64,000 nucleotides of DNA from JAWXCE01 sp033764775. GTDB taxonomy: Bacteria > Pseudomonadota > Alphaproteobacteria > Rhizobiales > Rhodomicrobiaceae. The position numbers were made by a program, and so were the translations under genes. The stretch's first letter is position 1, and each line of letters starts with the position of its first letter. The stretch is from the NCBI GenBank assembly GCA_033764775.1, contig JANRIQ010000024.1, forward strand, positions 1 through 64,000, in the 5' to 3' direction. Shown in pieces: positions 43,535 to 51,706 of the stretch. Under the pieces are notes generated by a model. The model made no database searches, was not told the DNA's origin, and saw nothing but the letters and a program-made list of their open reading frames with translations.

Positions 43535-44329
43535 ATGGCTTTCGCCGATCAGACAGCACACGGGGCGCGAAACTCCAACGGCGCGAAATGGACGCCCGAT
43601 CAGCCGATCATCTCGCTGAAAGGCGTGCGCAAGTCCTTCGGCCCAGTTGAGGTGCTGCGCGGCGTCTCGTTCGACGTGAAAAAGGGCGAGGTGATCTGCA
43701 TCATCGGGCCGTCCGGCTCGGGCAAATCCACCATCCTGCGCTGCATCAACGCGCTCGCGCCGATCAACGAAGGCTCGATCACCGTCGAGGGACAGGAGGT
43801 GCACGACCCCCATCTCGACAAGCTGGCCCTGCGCAAAAAGGTCGGCATGGTGTTCCAGCAATATAACCTCTTCCCGCACAAGACGGCGCTCGAGAACATC
43901 ATGATGGCGCCGATCCACGTGCTGAAGCAGCCGAAGGCTGAGGTCGAGGCGCGCGCTCGCAAGCTGCTCGCCAAGGTGCGCCTTGCGGGCAAGGAGAACG
44001 CGTATCCGGGCGAACTCTCCGGCGGCCAGCAGCAGCGCGTCGCCATCGCCCGCTCGCTCGCCATGACGCCCGACGTGATGCTGTTCGACGAGGTGACCGC
44101 CGCGCTCGACCCGGAAACAGTGAAGGAGGTGCTCGTCACCATCCGTGAACTGGCCGAGGAGGGCATGACCTGCCTGCTCGTCACCCATGAAATGGGTTTC
44201 GCGCGCGAGGTCGGCGACCATATCTACTTCACCGACCGCGGCGTCATCATCGAGCACGGACCGCCGAAGACCTTCTTCGCCGAGGCGAAAGACGAGCGCA
44301 CGCGCGCGTTCTTGAGCCAGATTCTCTAG
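43535..44329 (+). CDS. Amino-acid ABC transporter ATPase
   Basis: 264-residue ATPase of the PAAT family. It has Walker A GPSGSGKST, Q-loop MVFQQYNLFPH, signature LSGGQQQR, Walker B VMLFDEVTAALDPE and switch His in VTHEMGF. The FDEV in place of FDEP is a common variant in this family. Last gene of the operon. Its TAG stop shares CTAG with a possible minus-strand micro-ORF. Nearby soxBDAG and a D-amino-acid dehydrogenase-like gene point to an amino-acid or N-methyl amino-acid substrate, which is inference. Confidence 0.94.
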   Translation: MAFADQTAHGARNSNGAKWTPDQPIISLKGVRKSFGPVEVLRGVSFDVKKGEVICIIGPSGSGKSTILRCINALAPINEGSITVEGQEVHDPHLDKLALRKKVGMVFQQYNLFPHKTALENIMMAPIHVLKQPKAEVEARARKLLAKVRLAGKENAYPGELSGGQQQRVAIARSLAMTPDVMLFDEVTAALDPETVKEVLVTIRELAEEGMTCLLVTHEMGFAREVGDHIYFTDRGVIIEHGPPKTFFAEAKDERTRAFLSQIL

Positions 44330-44418
44330 CTGGGGCCGCTCCCAGGCGCGTCGTCGTCCTCGTGCGAGGCGCCCGGCCCCCCATGCCGCACCGTGTTCGG
44401 ATGTTTCTTCGCGCTCAT
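44326..44418 (-). CDS. Possible 30-residue micro-ORF
   Basis: Open frame of 30 codons (MSAKKHPNTVRHGG...) with its ATG 1 nt after the stop of the 59-residue gene upstream, so translation could be coupled. It is polar and Gly/Pro/Asp-rich. The stop shares the CTAG at 44326-44329 with the ATPase gene. Support is limited to position and frame. Confidence 0.3.
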   Translation of the reverse strand: MSAKKHPNTVRHGGPGASHEDDDAPGSGPS

Positions 44419-44419
44419 C

Positions 44420-44599
44420 TCACCGACCCTGCTGATGGCCTTGGTGCGTGGTGTTGATTTTGGTGTTGGCTTCCTGCCCGGTCTGATCCGTGTCGCCCTG
44501 CGGCTTGACGCCCTGCGTCTCCGCGTCAGCCATCTTGCGGCCGCGCGGGGCCTTGCTGCTTTGGTTCTCCGGCGGGACGGGCGGCGCTTTCTTGCTCAT
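44420..44599 (-). CDS. Small hydrophilic protein (PPENxSxK / NTKINT type)
   Basis: 59 residues, no hydrophobic segment, rich in Gln, Lys, Pro and Thr; presumably disordered and cytoplasmic. It begins MSKKAPPVPPENQSSKAPRG and ends with NTKINTTHQGHQQGR. Similar tiny proteins with a PPENRSPKGP opening and an N-x-x-x-NTT closing are widespread in Hyphomicrobiales and uncharacterised. A perfect AGGAGG lies about 5 nt before the ATG. It is divergent from the LysR gene with 135 bp between. Confidence 0.75.
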   Translation of the reverse strand: MSKKAPPVPPENQSSKAPRGRKMADAETQGVKPQGDTDQTGQEANTKINTTHQGHQQGR

Positions 44600-44734
44600 C
44601 TCAACCTCCTGTTTTCCACGATCGAGGAAATCCGCGGCCGCGCCGCCCGGTTCCATCCATCGCACCTGCGCCCGGTTGCAGCCGCCGAAGTTTCGCGTAA
44701 GGTGCGAGTTGAACCCTTCGTCGCAGTGACAACC

Positions 44735-45742
44735 ATGAGCCGCAAACGACAGCACGAGCCAGGCAAGCCAGGTTTTCACGGCGAGATCGACCTGCGCGCG
44801 CTTGAAACCTTCGTTCAGATCGTGGAGTGCGGCGGCATGACCGTCGCGGCCAAGCAACTCGGGCTGACGCAATCGGCGGTCAGTCAGGTGATCTCGGGCC
44901 TTGAGGCGTCGCTTGGCGTGCAGCTTTTCAACCGCACGGTGCGACCCCTCGCGTTGACCCCGGCCGGCGAACTGCTGCATGCGAAGGCCGGCGCCCTGCT
45001 CGCCAGCGCGCGGGACACGGTGTTCTCCGTGCGGGAGGCGGGCGGCGGGGCTATGCCGCATCTAACGCTCGCGCTTGTCGACAGCATCGCCGCGACGGTC
45101 GGGCCTTATCTCGTAGCGCATCTGCGGGGTCTAGCGGCGCATTGGTCGGTTTACGCCGGCCTGTCTGCGGCGCACAACGCATCCCTGCGCGCGCGGGAGG
45201 CCGACATCGTCATCTCGCCGGACGCGCTCGAGGACGAGCCCAATCTCGAACGGCGCCTGATCCTCACCGAGCCGTTCGTTCTCATTGTTCCCGCCGCCTA
45301 TTCCGGCGATGAGCGCTCGCTCGCGGCGGTCGCATCCGTGCTCGATCTGGTGCGATTCAGCGCCCGTTCGCTGATCGGGAAACAGGTGGAGCGGCATCTG
45401 CGCCGCATCCGAGTGGAGGCGCCTGGCCAACTGGAGTTCGACACCTCCGATGCGCTGACCGCGATGGTCTCAGGCGGCGTCGGCTGGGCCATCACGACGC
45501 CGCTCTGCCTGCTGCAGGCGACCAGCCATTTAAGCGGCCTGCGCTGCCTGCCGCTGCCCGGCCCGGGCTGTTCGCGCTCGATTACGGTGCTCGCCCGTGC
45601 GGATGAACTGGGCACGATCCCGGCGCGCATCGCCGATATGAGCGTCTCCATCCTGCGCAGCGTATGCCTCCCGCGCATCGCCGCCATCGCGCCATGGATG
45701 GCGGACGCCATCCAGATCGGCGATCCGGCGACAGAGAACTAG
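44735..45742 (+). CDS. LysR-family transcriptional regulator
   Basis: 335 residues. The winged HTH is at about 20-80 (DLRALETFVQIVECGGMTVA, SQVISGLEASLGVQLFNR), followed by a type 2 periplasmic-binding-protein-like effector domain (about 110-315). MSRKRQ at 44735 is the only start close to the HTH; the open frame runs to 44393 but overlaps other signals. It converges with the D-amino-acid dehydrogenase-like gene and shares its CTAG stop. It is divergent from the 59-residue gene. A target among the neighbours is plausible but unproven. Confidence 0.9.
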   Translation: MSRKRQHEPGKPGFHGEIDLRALETFVQIVECGGMTVAAKQLGLTQSAVSQVISGLEASLGVQLFNRTVRPLALTPAGELLHAKAGALLASARDTVFSVREAGGGAMPHLTLALVDSIAATVGPYLVAHLRGLAAHWSVYAGLSAAHNASLRAREADIVISPDALEDEPNLERRLILTEPFVLIVPAAYSGDERSLAAVASVLDLVRFSARSLIGKQVERHLRRIRVEAPGQLEFDTSDALTAMVSGGVGWAITTPLCLLQATSHLSGLRCLPLPGPGCSRSITVLARADELGTIPARIADMSVSILRSVCLPRIAAIAPWMADAIQIGDPATEN

Positions 45743-46995
45743 AACCGGTCGGGGCGGATGGCGGCCATTGGCGCGGCGGGCGCGCGGTTGCGCACCAGAT
45801 CGCGGACGATTTCGGATGTGACCGCCGCCAGCGTCAGCCCCAGATGGCCATGCCCGAACGCGCAGATCACCCGCGGCGCGGCGGGCGCTCGCCCGATCAG
45901 GGGAAGAGCGTCGGGCGTGGACGGTCGCGACCCCATCCAACGCTCCGCCTTGTCGCCGCGCAAAGCCGGGGTCAGGCGCTGGGCGAGGCCGAGCAGCAAA
46001 TCCGACCGCCGCCAGTTGGGCTTCGCGTCGGGCGTGGCGAACTCGGCTGTGCCTGCGAGACGCACCCCGTTCTCAAGCGGGGTGATGATGAATTTGTCGT
46101 CGCCCGCGCCGATGGGGCGCTTCAACTCGACGCCCGGCTGCGGTAGCATCAGGTGATACCCGCGCTCGGCGGCAAGGAGCGGCGTCGCGCCGAAGCGGCG
46201 CACCAGCTCGGCCGACCAGACCCCCGCGCACACCACCACCTCGTCGAAATCGGCGGCGCCGCCCTCAGAGACGACGCTGACCGGCCCATCCCCGCCATGC
46301 GGCCTCAACTCCAGCACGCGCTCGACCTTCAACGCGCCGCCCTCCGCGCGGAAGGCGTCCAGCAGCGCTGCCGACAGCGCCGCCGGATTGGTTGTATGCG
46401 CGCTGTCCGGATATAGCAGACCGCCCGCGAGACCCGGCGCCAGCGCGGGCTCCATCTGGCGCAGCTCCTCGGCGGGGATCGCCTCGCTCGCGATGCCGAA
46501 CCGTTTGCGGAACTCGGCCTCCTTCACGCCGGCTGCGAAATTCGCAGGCTCGCGAAACACGTAGAGCAGCCCGTCCTGGCGGATCAGGCGGGCGCTCTCC
46601 TGAGGCCCCGCGAGCGTCCGCCAGCTGTCGAGCGAGCGGGTCACAAGCGGGGTTAGCGCCGCCGCGATGCGCTCGTACTGGCTCCAGGTGCTATTCGCGA
46701 GGAAGCGGGCGAACCATGGGGCGAGGCCTGGCAAATGCCGCCAACGCACGGCGAGCGGCCCTTCCGGGTTGGCGAGCATGCCGGGCGCCTTGCGCCACAA
46801 ACCCGGCTGCGACAGGGGCGAAATTTGCGCGGTCATGATGAGCGCGGCGTTGCCAAACGAGGTTAAGCTGCCCGGCGGTTCCGGGTCGTACAGCGTGACG
46901 GCGGCGCCGTCGCGCAGAAGCCTCAGCGCGCAGGCGAGACCCACCACCCCCGCGCCCACCACGCCAACGCGCTTTATGTCCGTCATCGCTCGCAT
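45739..46995 (-). CDS. D-amino-acid dehydrogenase-like FAD oxidoreductase (DadA type)
   Basis: 418-residue membrane-associated flavoprotein of the DAO family. The N-terminal motif is VGVVGAGVVGLACALRLLRDGAAVTLYD (GxGxxG). Characteristic segments are SFGNAALI, the substrate region DDKFIITPLENGVRLAGTAEF, and the C-terminal GRAPAAPRVICAFGHGHLGLTLA. DadA enzymes oxidise D-amino acids to 2-oxo acids and pass electrons to the respiratory chain. The ATG at 46995 has AAAAGG close upstream; MTDIK at 46986 is an alternative. It shares a stop palindrome with LysR. Confidence 0.88.
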   Translation of the reverse strand: MRAMTDIKRVGVVGAGVVGLACALRLLRDGAAVTLYDPEPPGSLTSFGNAALIMTAQISPLSQPGLWRKAPGMLANPEGPLAVRWRHLPGLAPWFARFLANSTWSQYERIAAALTPLVTRSLDSWRTLAGPQESARLIRQDGLLYVFREPANFAAGVKEAEFRKRFGIASEAIPAEELRQMEPALAPGLAGGLLYPDSAHTTNPAALSAALLDAFRAEGGALKVERVLELRPHGGDGPVSVVSEGGAADFDEVVVCAGVWSAELVRRFGATPLLAAERGYHLMLPQPGVELKRPIGAGDDKFIITPLENGVRLAGTAEFATPDAKPNWRRSDLLLGLAQRLTPALRGDKAERWMGSRPSTPDALPLIGRAPAAPRVICAFGHGHLGLTLAAVTSEIVRDLVRNRAPAAPMAAIRPDRF

Positions 46996-47095
46996 CCGCC
47001 TTTTCCGCTCAGTGAGTTAGCTTGCTATGACGCACGCCGCCGTCAAGCGCGCCGGGCATGCTGCGGCGAATTGGCGATCCTCGACGCGCTAAATG

Positions 47096-47596
47096 TCACC
47101 GCCGCGGCGTTTTCGGGCCGCCGGGAGGCGCTTTTGGCGTGGGCGCAGGAGCCGGGCCGCCGCGCAGCAGGTCGCGGATTTCGGCCAGCAGGCGCACGTC
47201 CTCTGGAATGGCGGCGGGTTCGCTCGGCGTGGTCGGCGTCCGGCGCAAACGGTTGATCTGCTTCACCACGAGGAAAATCGCGCCGCCGACAATGAGCAGG
47301 TTGATGATGGTGTTCAGAAACTTGCCGTAGGCGATGACGGCGTGTCCGGCGTCCTGCGCCTCCTTGATGCTCGCGGGCGCGGGCTTGGCGTCGCCGGTCA
47401 CCGCGCCCATGAGCGTGGTGAGGTTGACGTAGTAGTTGGAGAAATCGACGCCGCCCATGATCGCGCCGAGCGGCGGCATGATGATGTCGCCGACGAGCGA
47501 CGTGACGACGGCGGAGAACGCCGTGCCGATGATGACGCCGACCGCCAGGTCGAAGGCGTTGCCTTTGAGAATGAAATCCTGAAATTCCTTGAGCAT
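47096..47596 (-). CDS. mscL: Large-conductance mechanosensitive channel MscL
   Basis: 166 residues. The N-terminal amphipathic helix and TM1 (MLKEFQDFILKGNAFDLAVGV) are classical MscL; TM2 is FLNTIINLLIVGGAIFLVV. It is longer than the usual 135-140 residues because of a larger periplasmic loop (TGDAKPAPASIKEAQDAGH) and a Pro-rich C-terminal tail. The pentameric channel opens on membrane tension during hypo-osmotic shock. AAGGA lies 8 nt upstream of the ATG. It is downstream of an AI-2E-family permease gene. Confidence 0.95.
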   Translation of the reverse strand: MLKEFQDFILKGNAFDLAVGVIIGTAFSAVVTSLVGDIIMPPLGAIMGGVDFSNYYVNLTTLMGAVTGDAKPAPASIKEAQDAGHAVIAYGKFLNTIINLLIVGGAIFLVVKQINRLRRTPTTPSEPAAIPEDVRLLAEIRDLLRGGPAPAPTPKAPPGGPKTPRR

Positions 47597-47664
47597 GGGT
47601 TCGTCCTTTTCCAGTGCGCGAATCGCAGCTTGAACGAACTTCCTTAAGGTCTTTTTAACCGTGA

Positions 47665-48774
47665 TCAGCGCGCCAGAAATTGCGCGATGGGGCGGAGAGA
47701 CGCGACCCGCTCGCACAAAATCTTAAGGCTGGCGATAATGGGGACGGCCATCAGCGCGCCGACGATGCCCCACATCCAGCCCCAGATGGTGATGGCCAAA
47801 AAGATCGCGACCGGGTTCAGCACCAGCCTGCGCCCCATGACCTGGGGCACGACCACGCTCTGTACGAAGACCGAGGCGGCGAGAAACGCGCCAGGGAGGA
47901 TCAGCGCCCGGCCGAGGCCGTCGAACTCCACCATGCCGACAAGGCTGAGAATGATGACGCTGATGACCGACCCCACATAGGGGATGAACGCCAGCACGCC
48001 GGCGAGCGCGCCCCACAGGGCTGCATTCGGCACGCCCAGATAGAACGCCGCCAGGCCAGTCGTCAGGCCCAGCCCGGCGTTGATGCATGTGGCGGCGACA
48101 AGATAAAACGAGATGTCGCGGCGGATGGCGCCGATCAATTCGCCCGTCTGGCCGTTGGCGTTCAACGAAGGAAAGGCCGACACCAGCTTGCGCATGAACA
48201 GGTCGCCGGAGGACAGGAGAAAGAACAAGAGAATGAGCGTCACGCCCACTGAGGCGATGACCCGCTGCGTGCCGCTGAAAATGTCCTCCAGCATGCCCGG
48301 ACGCGCGATCTCCACCTTTTGCCGGCGTGGTCGCGCGGAGAGGTCGGTGGCGCTTTCGATCTGCTCGGCGGTTTTCTGGATTTCCTGGATCGGCTTTTTG
48401 ACGATGCGAAGCTTCTGCTCGATCTTGGCGAAGTTCGCTGGCAGCCGCGACGCCCATTCCTGCGCCGGGCCGGCAAGCCTGGCGAGTCCCATGACGATGC
48501 ACGCGAGCGCCGCCAGCACCACGAGCGCCGCGCCGACCCCGCGCGGCACGCGCAAGCGTTCAAGCCGTTCCACGAGCGGGTACAGCAGCAGAGAGAGCAG
48601 CGTGGCGGCGGCGATGGGAATAAGCACCGGCGCGGCGAAGTACAAAGTGTAGAAAACGAGGAGGACGAAAATGCCCTGAATGGCGGCGGCGCGCCCGAAG
48701 CCGCGCGCTGCGCTGAGCACGCCCCGCTCCGTCTCGTGCTCCGTTTCGCCCGCGATGCGAGCCTGTTCGATCAT
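47665..48774 (-). CDS. AI-2E family (PerM-like) membrane transporter
   Basis: 369-residue polytopic membrane protein with about seven or eight helices, ending in the family block IWGWMWGIVGALMAVPIIASLKILCERV. The family contains possible autoinducer-2 exporters and Na+/H+ antiporters; the function here is unknown. A coiled segment after helix 3 (KIEQKLRIVKKPIQEIQKTAEQIESAT) is shared with the paralogue at 59280-60392. It lies upstream of mscL, 68 nt apart. Confidence 0.9.
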   Translation of the reverse strand: MIEQARIAGETEHETERGVLSAARGFGRAAAIQGIFVLLVFYTLYFAAPVLIPIAAATLLSLLLYPLVERLERLRVPRGVGAALVVLAALACIVMGLARLAGPAQEWASRLPANFAKIEQKLRIVKKPIQEIQKTAEQIESATDLSARPRRQKVEIARPGMLEDIFSGTQRVIASVGVTLILLFFLLSSGDLFMRKLVSAFPSLNANGQTGELIGAIRRDISFYLVAATCINAGLGLTTGLAAFYLGVPNAALWGALAGVLAFIPYVGSVISVIILSLVGMVEFDGLGRALILPGAFLAASVFVQSVVVPQVMGRRLVLNPVAIFLAITIWGWMWGIVGALMAVPIIASLKILCERVASLRPIAQFLAR

Positions 48775-48886
48775 TTCGCGCCGCTGTCATACGCCGCGCC
48801 CGTCGCGCGGCACGCGAACCATGCATCCGCCGCCGCGCACGATCAATGCATTTCGTTGGGCAGGGTAAGACGCGAGGCCCGGGCGG

Positions 48887-49471
48887 CTATTTTGGCGCGC
48901 GTTTGGCCAGGATGCGCTGCAAGGTGCGGCGATGCATGTTGAGGCGGCGCGCCGTCTCCGAGACGTTGCGTCCGCACAGCTCATAAACGCGCTGGATGTG
49001 CTCCCACCGCACCCGATCGGCGGACATGGGATTTTCCGGCGGCGCGACCTTCTGGTTCTCGCTGGCCAGCAGCGCGGAGAGGATGTCGTCGGCGTCGGCG
49101 GGCTTCGCCAGATAGTCCACAGCGCCGAGCTTCACCGCGTTCACCGCAGTCGCGATGTTGCCGTAGCCGGTGAGAATGATGGCGCGGCTGTCCGGCCGCA
49201 GTTCCTTCAGCACGGAGATCGCCTCGAGGCCGCTGCCGTCGTCCAGCCGCAAATCGACCACCGCGAAGGCCGGCGGCGCCACACGGATCGCGGCTTTTGC
49301 GTCGCGCACGCTCTGTACGATGCGCACGTCGAAACCTCTCGTCTCCATGGCGCGGCCGAGGCGGGTGGAGAACGCCTTGTCGTCATCGACGATGATGATT
49401 GAGCGGTCCTCCGGCAATTCGAGCGCCGCGACCGTTTCGCTTTCTCCTGTCTCCATCTGACTGACCTCCAT
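48887..49471 (-). CDS. regA: Redox response regulator RegA (ActR/PrrA)
   Basis: 194-residue response regulator. The receiver has acidic residues in IIIVDDDKAF and phospho-acceptor D73 (AVVDLRLDDGSG), and the Fis-type C-terminal HTH reads VRWEHIQRVYELCGRNVSETARRLNMHRRTLQRIL, the conserved RegA output. It controls genes for respiration, photosynthesis, carbon or nitrogen fixation in relatives. Two starts have good ribosome sites: 49471 (GGAGGGGG) and 49456 (GGAGG in the first codons). It follows regB on the same strand. Confidence 0.93.
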   Translation of the reverse strand: MEVSQMETGESETVAALELPEDRSIIIVDDDKAFSTRLGRAMETRGFDVRIVQSVRDAKAAIRVAPPAFAVVDLRLDDGSGLEAISVLKELRPDSRAIILTGYGNIATAVNAVKLGAVDYLAKPADADDILSALLASENQKVAPPENPMSADRVRWEHIQRVYELCGRNVSETARRLNMHRRTLQRILAKRAPK

Positions 49472-49554
49472 CAGCCCCCTCCACATTTTAATGTAGTGAG
49501 CTTTGCACGCGAAATCCTTAAATCAAGGACAATAATTTTACCGTTCAGACCGGT

Positions 49555-50907
49555 TTATGGCGGCGGCGCGGCCGCTTGCGCCACTTCCAGCCGCCGCCGA
49601 TCCCACCGCAGCGTCACCACGGCGCCCGCATCCGGCGGAACGCGATTGCCCACATGCACCGTCGCGCCAGACCTCTCCAGCAGCGTCTTGGCGATGAAGA
49701 AACCGAGGCCCATGCCATGCTCTTGCGTATCGGCGCTGGCTCCGCGTGTTGTTACGTAAGGTTCGCCCAAATGGCTCATGATGTTGGGCGGAAAACCGGG
49801 GCCATCGTCCGAAATGACAATGCTGACAGCCCCCGCGTCCCACCGCGCGGCCACCGTGACGGCGGTGCGGGCGAACTCGACCGCATTCTCCACCAGATTC
49901 CCGAGGCCGTAGACCACGCCCGGATTGCGCCGCACCACGGGCTCGGGCGCGGCGACGCGCGCATCCCCCGCCGACGCCGCCACGGTGACGGCCACGCCCA
50001 TGCCGCGATACTGTTCGGCCACGTCCTCCAAGAGATGGGTCAGCCGCATGCTGCTCAACATCTCGTCGCCCTCGCCGGCGTACCGGGTGAGCGCGCTCAA
50101 AATCTCGCGGCAACGCATCGCTTGGCTTCGCAAAAGCTGGGCGTCCTCGCGCATGGCGCTGTCCTCCGGGATGGTGCGCTCCAGTTCGCGTGCGATGACG
50201 ACGATGGTCGAGAGCGGCGTGCCAAGCTTGTGCGCCGCGGCCGCGGCCATACCGTCCAGTTCGGACAGTTTCTGCTCGCGCGCGAGGATTAGCTCAGTGG
50301 CCGCCAGCGCCTCGGACATGACCCGCGTTTCGCGGCCCGTGCGCCACGCGTAAATGGCGATGAAGAGGATGCACGAGACGAGAGCGGTCCAGTTGCCCAT
50401 CAGATAGGCGAAGGGCAGCTCCAGCGGCTGGCCTGGCAGCCACGGCAAGGGCCAGTAAAAGCGCGTCAGCAGCGAGGCGCACATGACGGCGAAAGCGGCG
50501 AGCCCAGCCGACACGGCAAGCGGCTGGGTCGCGGCAGATACGGCGACAGGCACCACCATCAGCAAGGCGAACGGGTTTTGCAGTCCGCCCGTCAGCCAGA
50601 GCAGAATTGCGAGCTGCACGATGTCGTAGCCCAGCATCACCATGGCGTAGCGGCTCGGCAGCCGCGTGCTGGCCGGAAACGCGATCTGCAGCGCGGCGTT
50701 GAGGAGGGCGGAGAACCCAATGACGGAAAGGCAAGCCGCCACCGGCACTGTGAAGCCGAAGCCGAAATAGACCACGAACACGGTCAGCGTCTGTCCGAAC
50801 ACGGCGACCCAACGCAGACGGATGATCGTCTGCAGGCGCAAACGGCTGCCGTCGATGTCGAGCATGGTGAGAGCGCCCGCGCTCCCTGTCGCCTGGTTGC
50901 GGCCCAT
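49555..50907 (-). CDS. regB: Redox sensor histidine kinase RegB (ActS/PrrB)
   Basis: 450-residue membrane kinase with about six transmembrane helices (residues 30-190). The quinone-binding box GGLQNPF is near residue 106, the phospho-acceptor is H226 in AAAAHKLGTPL, and the redox-active Cys is C266 in RCREIL. ATPase boxes follow (NLVENAVEFA, DDGPGF, GMGLGFFIAKTLLE). All signature residues of RegB are present, so sensing of the ubiquinone pool or thiol state should be intact. Partner of regA downstream; divergent from senC. Confidence 0.95.
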   Translation of the reverse strand: MGRNQATGSAGALTMLDIDGSRLRLQTIIRLRWVAVFGQTLTVFVVYFGFGFTVPVAACLSVIGFSALLNAALQIAFPASTRLPSRYAMVMLGYDIVQLAILLWLTGGLQNPFALLMVVPVAVSAATQPLAVSAGLAAFAVMCASLLTRFYWPLPWLPGQPLELPFAYLMGNWTALVSCILFIAIYAWRTGRETRVMSEALAATELILAREQKLSELDGMAAAAAHKLGTPLSTIVVIARELERTIPEDSAMREDAQLLRSQAMRCREILSALTRYAGEGDEMLSSMRLTHLLEDVAEQYRGMGVAVTVAASAGDARVAAPEPVVRRNPGVVYGLGNLVENAVEFARTAVTVAARWDAGAVSIVISDDGPGFPPNIMSHLGEPYVTTRGASADTQEHGMGLGFFIAKTLLERSGATVHVGNRVPPDAGAVVTLRWDRRRLEVAQAAAPPP

Positions 50908-51002
50908 GGCCTGTTCTGCTTCCTCCCGCCGCGCCTAGAGAGCCTTTGCGCCGGCGCCCGCTCACACTACGTTAAGCACGAAAAGAGTACAGGGGCCGCC
51001 TC

Positions 51003-51608
51003 ATGAACATTCGGTTAATTCTTATCGCCACGCTCGCGCTGCTGGGCGGGGCGCTCGCCGCGCTTATCGCCACGCGGCCGAGCGCGACGCCCCCCATACA
51101 GTCCGCCGGCGCCGCGCTCGTCGGCGGCCCGTTCAGGCTGGTTGATCAGACGGGGGCGGAGAAAACCGACGAATCCTTCCGCGGCCGCCACATGCTCGTC
51201 GTGTTCGGCTACACCTATTGCCCGGACATCTGCCCGGCCGAGTTGCAGGTGATGACCGCCGCGCTGGAAACCCTTGGCCCGGAAGGCGAGCAGGTCGCCC
51301 CCGTTTTCATCACCGTCGATCCGCAGCGCGACACGCCGGAGCATCTGCGCGAGTATATGAAAAGTTTTCACCCGCGGTTCACCGCGCTGACCGGTTCGCC
51401 CGAAGCGACCGCGGCGGCAGCCAAAGCCTACCGCGTTTACGCCGCGAAAGCGCCGGACAGCGGATCGGCGGCTGACTACCTAATCGACCATTCCGCCTTC
51501 ATCTATCTGATGGGCCCGGACGGCCGCTACCTCACGCATTTCGCCTATGGGGTGACGCCTGAGGCCCTGGCGCGAGGGGTGCGCAAGCATCTGAACAGCG
51601 GCGCCTAG
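51003..51608 (+). CDS. senC: SCO1/SenC copper chaperone
   Basis: 201-residue membrane-anchored thioredoxin-fold protein. One N-terminal helix (about 5-24) anchors it; the copper ligands are C73 and C77 (YCPDICP) and H163 (LIDHSAF). It delivers copper to the CuA site of cytochrome oxidase in the periplasm. Divergence from regB is the classical alphaproteobacterial regB/senC/regA layout. Confidence 0.94.
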   Translation: MNIRLILIATLALLGGALAALIATRPSATPPIQSAGAALVGGPFRLVDQTGAEKTDESFRGRHMLVVFGYTYCPDICPAELQVMTAALETLGPEGEQVAPVFITVDPQRDTPEHLREYMKSFHPRFTALTGSPEATAAAAKAYRVYAAKAPDSGSAADYLIDHSAFIYLMGPDGRYLTHFAYGVTPEALARGVRKHLNSGA

Positions 51609-51706
51609 CAGAGCCTACGACGAAGGACGCATCAATTTCAGGCTTGGGGCGTTCCCTGCAAGAGGCTAAGACGTATCACAAGCCTGGCCTCGTCGAGGTG
51701 CGCCCG

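Noticed and set aside
44090..44115. FDEV in place of FDEP at Walker B as a defect
   Set aside because: This variant is common in polar amino-acid transporter ATPases and keeps the catalytic Glu.
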